This document shows, piece by piece, positions 15,572 to 23,200 of a DNA stretch of 32,258 bases (position 1 is the stretch's first letter; every line of letters begins with the position of its first letter). Made by a program: the position numbers and the translations under genes. Below the pieces are notes generated by a model. It saw only the letters and a program-made list of their open reading frames with translations. It was not told where the DNA came from and searched no databases. Origin of the DNA: Chlamydiota bacterium. GTDB taxonomy: Bacteria; Chlamydiota; Chlamydiia; Chlamydiales; Parachlamydiaceae. The stretch is taken from positions 1 to 32,258 of the forward strand of contig JABDFJ010000024.1 of assembly GCA_013286645.1 (NCBI GenBank), given 5' to 3'.

Positions 15572-15738
15572 TATACCGGACGTGTTTCCAAAATTGATAT
15601 TTCCAGCTGCGCGAAAATTTCCGCGGATCAAATATTGCAAGTGACCCCATATTAAGTCAATATGGGGTCACTTGCAATATTTGGTCCCCGGAGTTTTGGC
15701 GCGCTCGAAATACCAAGTTTTGAAGCACGTCCGGTATA
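15572..15738. repeat. TATACCG palindromic element, full copy (167 bp)
   Basis: TATACCGGACGTG at 15572 is mirrored by CACGTCCGGTATA ending at 15738. Inner arms (GCGCGCTCGAAA/ TTTCCAGCTGCGCG with some mismatches, CCGCGGATCAAATATTGCAA and partner) lead to a centre ACCCCATATTAAGTCAATAT. Length is identical to the copy at 30545-30711. Ends beginning and finishing in TATA fit insertion at TA, as for IS630/Tc1-type MITEs. It has no coding capacity and lies between the DUF2608 gene and the tRNA-Ser terminator. Confidence 0.9.
15631..15660 (-). promoter_or_regulatory. Promoter-like sequence inside TATACCG element, facing DUF2608 gene
   Basis: On the minus strand TTGACT (15660-15655) and AATATT (15636-15631) are separated by 18 bases. 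The predicted start near 15624 would give a leader of about 67 bases to the ATG at 15557, excluding the upstream in-frame ATG. The same hexamers occur at the same place in the copy upstream of lpdA. Prediction only. Confidence 0.45.
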
Positions 15739-15741
15739 AAT

Positions 15742-15777
15742 AAAAAAAGGCTTTGAACTCTTACGAGCCAAAGCCTT
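15742..15777 (-). terminator. Rho-independent terminator of tRNA-Ser
   Basis: AAGGCTTTG read on the minus strand (15777-15769) pairs with CAAAGCCTT (15755-15747) and is followed by a run of seven T (15748-15742). It lies 5 bases downstream of the tRNA-Ser 3' end and 4 bases from the TATACCG element. Confidence 0.9.
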
Positions 15778-15781
15778 AATT

Positions 15782-15869
15782 TGGAAAGAGAGGGATTCGA
15801 ACCCTCGATACCCTTAAGGGGTATGCGTCCTTAGCAGGGACGTGCTTTCGGCCACTCAGCCATCTTTCC
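15782..15869 (-). tRNA. tRNA-Ser (anticodon GCU)
   Basis: The minus strand gives acceptor GGAAAGA/TCTTTCC, a class II D arm GGCTGAGTGGCCGAAAGC, anticodon stem CGTCC/GGACG with loop CTGCTAA (GCU, reads AGC and AGU), a long variable arm ATACCCTTAAGGGGTAT and T arm GGTTCGAATCC. CCA is not encoded. The long variable arm confirms serine. Confidence 0.95.
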
Positions 15870-15960
15870 TTAAATCAAATTTCATGGTGTGCATGATAAT
15901 TGAAGAACATGGTAATTGGATTGGAACATTTTTCGCAAGTATAACTCGCTTTTCGTGACC

Positions 15961-16090
15961 GACTTCTTTCGTGCCCGCGCCCGAGCCCGACTTTTAACTT
16001 AAAAATTGTTTCGGACAAGACAACTTTAGGCCATACTTCTTTCAAGGAAGCGTTGGAATTACACACTCGGGCACGGGCACGAAAGAAGTC
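15961..16090. repeat. Inverted repeat with GC-rich arms (GACTTCTTTCG family)
   Basis: GACTTCTTTCGTGCCCGCGC (15961-15980, extending to 15985) is complementary to 16066-16090 with one mismatch over 25 bases, separated by 80 bases. Weaker matching continues outward (AACTCGCTTTTC/GACGAGCG). A related GACTTCTTTCG followed by GTGCC-rich sequence appears at the right edge of the window (32205). It lies in the 565-base gap between tRNA-Ser and the hemolysin III gene, which otherwise shows only further palindromes. Confidence 0.75.
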
Positions 16091-16129
16091 AAAGACGAGC
16101 GTTCTAGCTTATCATAATTTTGGCTCATT

Positions 16130-16220
16130 CGGTCTTGTCGGACTCTGCTAAAGGGGCTAATCACTTTTTCCCCTGCCGGGGAATAAGCAAAGTTCTCTTT
16201 AGCAGAGTCCTACAAAACCG
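16130..16220. repeat. Inverted repeat with GGACTCTGCTAAAG arms
   Basis: CGGTCTTGTCGGACTCTGCT (from 16130) is mirrored by AGCAGAGTCCTACAAAACCG (to 16220); arms are 24 bases with two mismatches around a 43-base loop that itself holds CCCCTGCCGGGG. No coding capacity. Confidence 0.8.
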
Positions 16221-16263
16221 GATAAGTCATAGTTTTGCACACCTTTATCATCTGACCATTTTC

Positions 16264-16304
16264 GCATCAGTCGTAGATTAGTCATGACTAATTTACGATG
16301 ATGC
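16264..16304. repeat. 41-bp palindrome centred on AGTCATGACT
   Basis: GCATCAGTCGTAGATTAGTC (16264-16283) faces GACTAATTTACGATGATGC across a centre TCATGA, with a few mismatches. The inner AGTCATGACT is fully symmetric. It could be a protein-binding site or a relic repeat upstream of the hemolysin III gene. Confidence 0.6.
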
Positions 16305-16357
16305 TTAAATTTAAAGAAGATTTGTGCAATTTAACAAAAAATCAAGATGTAATACAA

Positions 16358-16390
16358 CCCTTTTTAGGTGCGAAAATTCCCTAAAAAGGG
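16358..16390 (+). promoter_or_regulatory. Hairpin in leader of hemolysin III gene
   Basis: CCCTTTTTAGG (16358-16368) pairs perfectly with CCTAAAAAGGG (16380-16390) around an 11-base loop, 44 bases before the ATG. No T-run follows on either strand, so it is not a standard terminator; it may stabilise or regulate the leader. Confidence 0.5.
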
Positions 16391-16434
16391 GTATCAATTA
16401 AGGGTTAAGATATTTTGTAGCCAAGGAAGTATGC

Positions 16435-17085
16435 ATGCTGACGCAGGAGATTTGTCCGGTTTCTGGGGAAACCAACGCTGAAGAGCGAATCAATCATCTG
16501 ACACACTTGTTGGGATTGGTCTTAAGTTTAATTGGCTTTGGATTTCTGATGGTTTATGCTCTAGAAAAGGGAGATAACTGGGTGATTGGCGGCTCGCTCA
16601 TCTATGGGATCTCTCTCATCATGCTGTATGCTGCTTCTACGTGTTATCATGGATGTAAATGCCGAGAGCGCAAATTAATTTTCAAGATTCTTGATCATGG
16701 CTGTATCTATTTGCTCATTGCTGGCACATACACGCCGTTTGCCTTAGGACCACTACGAGAAGCTAATGGTTGGTATTTATTTTCTATCGAGTGGGGAATG
16801 GCTCTACTAGGCATCACCTATAAGGTATTTGCCGTACACCGCCATAAGGTATTATCAACCATGGTTTATCTGGGCATGGGGTGGCTAGTCGTTTTCAGCT
16901 GGCCTAGTCTGCGCGCCAATGTTTCGACCATGACAATTGTCTGGTTGGGTGTAGGTGGCATGTTTTACACTTTAGGAACTATCTTCTATTTATCGAAAAA
17001 AATTCCCTGGAACCATGGAATCTGGCATGGCTTCGTGTTGGCCGGCAGTGTCTTTCAATATTTTTCGGTAGTCACCCTGATTTAG
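16435..17085 (+). CDS. Hemolysin III / YqfA family (PAQR-like) membrane protein
   Basis: A 216-residue protein with seven predicted membrane helices. Family hallmarks are all present: ERINHLTHLLG before helix 1, AASTCYH at the end of helix 2, ILDHGCIYLLIAGTYTPF in the third segment, and the C-terminal IPWNHGIWHGFVLAGS. The conserved Ser, His and Asp residues (STCYH, LDHGC, GIWHGF) form the metal site of PAQR-type proteins, thought to be lipid hydrolases or ceramidases; the 'hemolysin' name is historical. AAGGAAG lies 6 bases before the ATG. The gene stands alone, downstream of the cluster of palindromes. Confidence 0.93.
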   Translation: MLTQEICPVSGETNAEERINHLTHLLGLVLSLIGFGFLMVYALEKGDNWVIGGSLIYGISLIMLYAASTCYHGCKCRERKLIFKILDHGCIYLLIAGTYTPFALGPLREANGWYLFSIEWGMALLGITYKVFAVHRHKVLSTMVYLGMGWLVVFSWPSLRANVSTMTIVWLGVGGMFYTLGTIFYLSKKIPWNHGIWHGFVLAGSVFQYFSVVTLI

Positions 17086-17100
17086 GGCATTGATGAACCA

Positions 17101-17247
17101 TTATTGAAACACAGAGGCACAGAGGGCACAGAGGGTTGGAGGTCTCAAGAGGTAATTACAAAAGTCTCGTTTAATTGGTTTTTGCAATTACATCCAATCG
17201 ATGAAACCAAGTCTCTCTGTGTTCTCTGTGCCTCTGTGTTTCAGTAA
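17101..17247. repeat. 147-bp palindrome with CACAGAG arms
   Basis: TTATTGAAACACAGAGGCAC (from 17101) is mirrored by GTGCCTCTGTGTTTCAGTAA (to 17247). The arms continue into CACAGAG repeats. A 46-bp copy of another palindrome family sits inside (17149-17194), so the unit is a repeat within a repeat. It fills the gap between hemolysin III and the end of the giant gene and may end both convergent transcripts. A fragment of the same arm (CTCTGTGTTTC) is at 32162-32172. Confidence 0.85.
17149..17194. repeat. 46-bp palindromic repeat (GAGGTAATTGCAAA family), copy 2
   Basis: Reverse complement of this segment aligns with 7864-7907 along its whole length including the asymmetric loop (ATTAAA..GAGAC), with a few substitutions in the arms. 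It is nested within the CACAGAG palindrome, meaning it moved into, or formed part of, an existing repeat. Confidence 0.8.
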
Positions 17248-17268
17248 TCGCGCCACACCAGATTCAAC

Positions 17269-20200
17269 TTACCATTTTATTTTTCCATAGAAGTTGGTGA
17301 GAAAATCTTGCAGCGATTGTTTTTTGAAATTAGCGACTTTCTGGTTTAAGGCATCACCTGTAAGCCCCTGCATCATGGGCAAGCTTTCGATTTGCGTTGT
17401 AAGGGCAGCCACATCGGCTGCTGGGAATGTGGTGATAAATTGTTCTAGTTCTTGCGCGAAAAACTCTTGATGCCCTTCAAAATTTAATTCTTTTGTCAGT
17501 AATTTAATATATTCGCCTCTAAAATTATTCCACACGCATTGGATGAGATCGCGATAGTTGATCAAATTTTTATATTGTTTGATATTGTCGACAACGCGTT
17601 GAGAATCGTTAAGCGCAGCAAGTTCATTACGACGGATATTTTGTTTGACCTCGTCACTGAACTCGTGTCCTTGCGCGAGTTCTTGCGCTGCAATTTCCAG
17701 TTCAGCACCCTCTTGGGTGTCATTGACTGTTTGGATATCTGGGGATTCGAAGATCTTTTTTACCAGGATGACGGCCATCCCTTGCGGATCTGTAGCGTTA
17801 TACTGGGTGGGTGGTTGCAAAGGTGCACAATCTAATTTTAACCATTGCAAAAGTTTTTCGAATTTAGCAAAAATATCCTTAGTTTGATTTTTGAGAATGA
17901 AGTTGTTAAAGATGGGAAGAGCTGCTTTTGCACTTTTGGCACTTTTTAACAAGTTCTCAATATTAGTTAAGCGCAACTTGTGAGTATCGATGTCGGCGTT
18001 TAGGATGTCTATTCTCAATGGAACATCAGCGACCATATTGCCAGTAAGATCTTTACCGTTAATGCGAAGTTGTTTTATTTCGGCTTGACAGGTAGTTATA
18101 GCTTTCACAATGTCATTTTTTTCAGTTTCATAGAATTGTATGCTTCCATCGGTAGTAGCCATTTTCTGTAACAGAACGTCACGCACATGGGTCAATTCAA
18201 ACATCTCTTGTTGCTGTTTGAACCACTTAATTACTTGATCGATGTTGTCATTAATGTTCGTGATAATAGGCGTTTTTCTAGTCGCGAATGCATTATCGAG
18301 TTGATCTACTGGGAGGTCAGCTTTTTGCTCGAGATCCCTAATGGCGGTCCAGCCTTCGTGGTCTTCAATCACAATCGGCTGTTGTTTTTTAAATTTGTCA
18401 TACGCTTTTGCTAAAGCGTGGGTAATTGCGGCCACAGTGTTGCAGCACTCTCTATTGTCATTTAGGGTGAATAGATTTTTTAAGGCTTTAACAACCAATT
18501 CGTTATAGGTCGCCTGGATGATGCGTAGATTTTTCAGACTCTCTTTTGTATTAGCTTTTGTCAGCAATGGATCTTCACAAGCAGCATGGACTTTGACGTG
18601 GATCTCTTGATAGGTCTTCAATCCCTTTGCCAAGCGTGCAAGCGTGGCTGCTTTTTCAAATTCGGATAAGAATAACGTGGAGCGTGTTTCGTCAATTTGA
18701 TGTTCTTCATGACGTGCTTTGAGGGTTGCTTCCAGATCCACCAGCTGTTGATCGGATAAGCTCTCTTGTGCCGTGGCAATGTCTTTAGTAATTTCTGTTT
18801 GGAATTTTTCCAGCTCGCCTAACATGGACTTTGTCCACTCGAAAGAGATGGTTCCTGGTATTTGGACATTCGTCAGCAGCTTGGCACTTTGCTCATTGAG
18901 CGTTTGCATATAGCCAGGGATTTTCTTGATCCTCGCTTCACACTCTTCAAGGCTTTTTTGGGCCTTCGCAAGTTTTGCATTAACCTCTTTCACAATTGTT
19001 TTGCGCAAGTCAGCATGCTCTTTGCGCAATTCAAAATATGTCGTTTGGATCTTTTTATCCTTTGACTTGGATAATATAGCCAGCAGCTCTTTGGTGTCTT
19101 CTGTTCTTGGTTGTCCACCTAATGCTGTGATCACTTTGTCATGCACAATACGGAACAGGTCAGCAAAAGACACCACAGGTTTACTTACGGTACTGCTGAT
19201 TAAGACCGCTATCTGTGAAGTGACATCCGTGAGCTTCTCGCTGAGTGCCGCGGCCCCTTGTCTAGCGTCGAGATTGACTTGGAAGTGGGAAGATAATTGT
19301 TTTTGGAAGGCTTTCAGGCCTTCACTGAGCTGTTTGACATGTTCCAATTGGAGGTTATTCTTATAGGTAATCAGTTCTTTGTTGGCATTTTCGACATAGG
19401 TTTTATAGCTCTCATACTGTTTTTTGAGTGTCGTCAAGCAGTAATCTTTATCTAGTTTAGCGATTTTTTCAAACACTTTGAGGCGCTGTTGTTTGTAAGC
19501 TACATATTCTTCTGGTGTGAGGTCGTCGAGCGTTTTGAGTTTGGTTGTTTGGAAATTACCTGCCAGGATGTTTCTGGGCACATCGACTGTGAAGCCAATA
19601 CTTTGTCCAACAAGCTCATCGCGACATTGCTTAATTTCTTGCAGAACGGCTTGTCGCCATGGGGCCGGAAATGAAATTTCAGCCAACGCATTGATGGTTT
19701 CTTCATATTTATTGAGGGCTTCTGTCTTGGTTTCGATATCTTTTTCCAATTCCTTTTTAAGGGCCGCACGAACTTTTACCGCTTCGGTGGCATCTACGGT
19801 GTCGAGTTGATCTAAGAGATCGACAGGAGCCTTGGCCTCAATTTCTTTAAGGGTGATCGCCGAAGCAATTTGGTCGGCAACAGCCTTCAAGAGGGTTGCA
19901 AATTCATCCATAGCTTTGCGACTTTGAACGTCATTGTTCTTCAAGCTTCTTAAGCGTGCAGGTAAAGACGATAACATAACTGTAATCGATCCATCACCAG
20001 GTAATAGATTGGCAGCGCCTTTAACAACAGCTTGCCCTATCGATTGGAGCCAAGTAGGAGTTTCATCTGCGCCTTTAAGCCAAGGCTTAAGATATGTTTT
20101 TTTAATTTCTTCCGTGGTAGCCTTTAAAGCCGCTGCTGCCGCAAACTGTCCTTGCTGTTCTAAGGTATTTTGGGCTTCGATAGATTTTTTTAGAGCTACA

Positions 20201-23200
20201 TTATAAGCCTCAAAATGTGTGGTGATGGAACCAAAGGTATCTCCGATAGCGTTGAGATCCTTTTTAGACTGTTCATTGACATATTTTTCAGCTTCGATAC
20301 TTTGCTGCGGTGTGAGGTCATCGTAATATTTGGTTTTCAGCTGGCCGAGCAAGGGTAGGTTAGGAATAAATATGCGCAAGTCAGTGTCGATCGGGCATGA
20401 TTGGCTATATGTATTGACACTTTGGCGCGCTTTGGAGATCAGTTCGTCAAAAGGTAGGGTGAGGTTGAAAGTGTCGCTAAGCTCTTTAAGATTCTTTTCT
20501 TGCTTATCGATTTCTTTTTTGGTGTTGCCAATGACATTTTTGATGCTTTTAATGATATCTTCTTTGAGGGCTTCGATTTCGTCGTTGGTGCTGATGCCAG
20601 TTTTTTTTGTATAGGCCATGAAGTTTTCGATCTGTTGTCTTTTAGGCAAATCTACGGTGGCTTTTTTGGAAGTTTCAGTGATGGCTGTGGCCTGTTTTTT
20701 CAAGACATCAGACAGTGTTTTGAGATTGCTTATAGAGGTGACACTTTGTTTCCAGGCATCAAGTTTAGTTTCAATTTTTTTGAGATCATTTCTAAGCATG
20801 AATGCATTAAAGCGTTCGCCACGATTTCTTAGTTTATTCGCTTCATTGGTGGCTATGTTGAGGGCACTATTGAAGCCGGCTTCATTTTTGATGATCGTCT
20901 CAATATGGTAATTAGCTTCGAGATCGAGCATGTATTCTTCACTTTCCTTTTGGATCGTGTTGTAATAGTCTTCCATTTCGTCGCCAGAGAGCTCTTTGAC
21001 GTCCTTGGTACTTGAAAAGACAGCTAGCGACAACGGATTTAGATCTCGTGGTCGGATGGAAGGGATGATCGAGGTTGGTTTTCTTAGTAGAGTGTTAAGG
21101 GTGGCAATCGGGTGTCTCCATAGGTTTGAGAGGCCGCCAAAATAACCTACGATGCCACGTGTGGTTTCGAATTTGTCTTTTTTCTCTTGGATGTCTTTGA
21201 GCTTAGCTTTTACGTCGTGCATCATATTGGTGTATAAGCTTGAATCATGGGGCACATAACGTGAGATGGTATCGTTGAGTTTTTGTTTGATTTCGTTAAG
21301 TTTTGTTTCGCTAGCGGACAAGATATCACTGACTTTTTGTTCATAACGATCATGAATTTTCCCTGAGAGTTCTTGTAAAGTGGCGATGTCGAGTGCCACT
21401 TGTGAGGATGGCTCTATGATAGAGTTTTCGCTAAGTTTGTTTGCGATCATCCCATAGCTATAATAGGTGGCAACATTCCAGGAGTGTCTTAAGAAGGATG
21501 GGTTCGTTTTTTCCAGGACAATCTCAAGTTGTTTTGGCAACGAACGGGGGTTATCCTTGATACGTTCAAGTTCAGCTTTGAATTGCGTGATCCATGCCCC
21601 CATGCCCGCATGGTGGCGGTGGTAATAGGAGTTCTTGTAAGGGATTTTATTGCGGATAGAAGCATACCAGTCCGGTTGCTTTTTGCCTAAGATAGCCTCT
21701 TCATATTGCTTGAGCTTCGCTTTAAGTTCATAGGCAGATAGGAGTTGGTCAGAGCTTTCTAGTTCTTTAATCTTGCTAGTGACTTGCTGGATTGTTTTGG
21801 TGAGTTCTTCGGCAGCTTTAACGGTTTTTCCGTGTTGTTGCATGAGGAGATTGAGTTGATTATCATATTTATTGAGGATTGTGTTTTGCGTTTCGGCATA
21901 AGCAGCCAGCTGGTAGGGATCGAGTTGATCTAAGATTCGCTTTTCTTTGATCCAAGGATTTTTCAAGGCTGTCATAGCTGAGGTCCAAGTATACAGATAG
22001 GTATTGAACGTGTTTTTGTACTTTGCCAGTTCCGTATCACAATTTTCGATGATCCTATCTGCTTCTTTCTGCATGTCGAGATAGGGTTCTTTGAGTTGGT
22101 TGCGTTGGGCTAACATCTCTTGCTTTTTAGTGGCAATTTTTGTTTTTTGTTCATCTAAAAAAAGTGTCCTTAACTCATTAATCAAAGCGATATCAGTAGG
22201 AGCGCACTGCTTCATTTGGATGAGCGGATCTAATTTTTTATTTTTGGGATAATTGCTGAGTAATGTTTCAAGCTGCGTAGCATCGTTCTTCAAGGTGTTG
22301 ATGATATGTTTGACAGTGGGGTTGCTTTGAATACTCTTCTTCTGTGCTTCAACGACCTTTTCTTGTTGTTTTTTAAGTAAACTTGACCGCTGTAGCTGTT
22401 GATAGCGAGAATCTTTAAGATCAGCTACACGCTCATTTACCAATTTCATTTTCTTATTGAATTTATCGAAAGCAACATTCAAATCAGGCAGTTTTGTAGC
22501 TTTAATTAGAGCCGTAGATTCATTCTCAAGCAATTCTTTGATGTATTCGTTATAGCGGTTCAAAGCTGTGCTATTGAGGGTGTTGACTTCCACTGGTGTG
22601 GGTGCCCAAGGCATGCTAATTTGGGTGAAGGGCAACTCCGCCAACATATATTTGGACATAAAGGAAGTCGCTAAGAGCACTGTTGGAAGCGGTCCTTGAT
22701 GTTTCCAGGCATCGACTTTATGCTGCACATCATGGAGTATCTTTTTGACATCAGTAAGTGCGATCCCATAGTTTTGTTCGATCAGAGTGATTTGGGTGCG
22801 GTAGAGGGCGATTTCAGCAATAAAGCTATCGATGTTTTTGGTGAGTTTTTTGCGTTGCTCATTTTTATTTGTTTCTTCCCCTACATATGCGTCAAAAACG
22901 ACTGCTTTGGCTTCTAAACGCTTTTGGTAAGCATTGATAAAATCTTGGGTGAGTGGGTAATTTTTTAATGCAGGACGAAAGTCTAGTTCCGCTTGTAGCT
23001 CAGCTAAGGTATTTTTGGCATGGTTTAGCTCTTGGCCAGTGAGTGAACATTCCCCTGTTTTCTCATTAGGCTGAAGAGCTGCTTCATATCTATGTATCCG
23101 TTGAACATAGTTATCTTGAATAAGGCCGAGTTTAGAAGTGGCAAGTTCTAGTTCTGCTAGGTTTTCTTTTGTTGCTTTTAATCCTTGTTGCCAATCTGTG

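Noticed and set aside
15558..15650. N-terminal extension of the DUF2608 protein
   Set aside because: Encoded mostly by the palindromic repeat and placed before a clean signal peptide; the start at 15557 is preferred.
19500..19769. Alternative-frame ORFs inside the giant coiled-coil gene (for example 89 residues)
   Set aside because: Many such frames occur on both strands; all are shadows of the long coding frame and lack ribosome sites.
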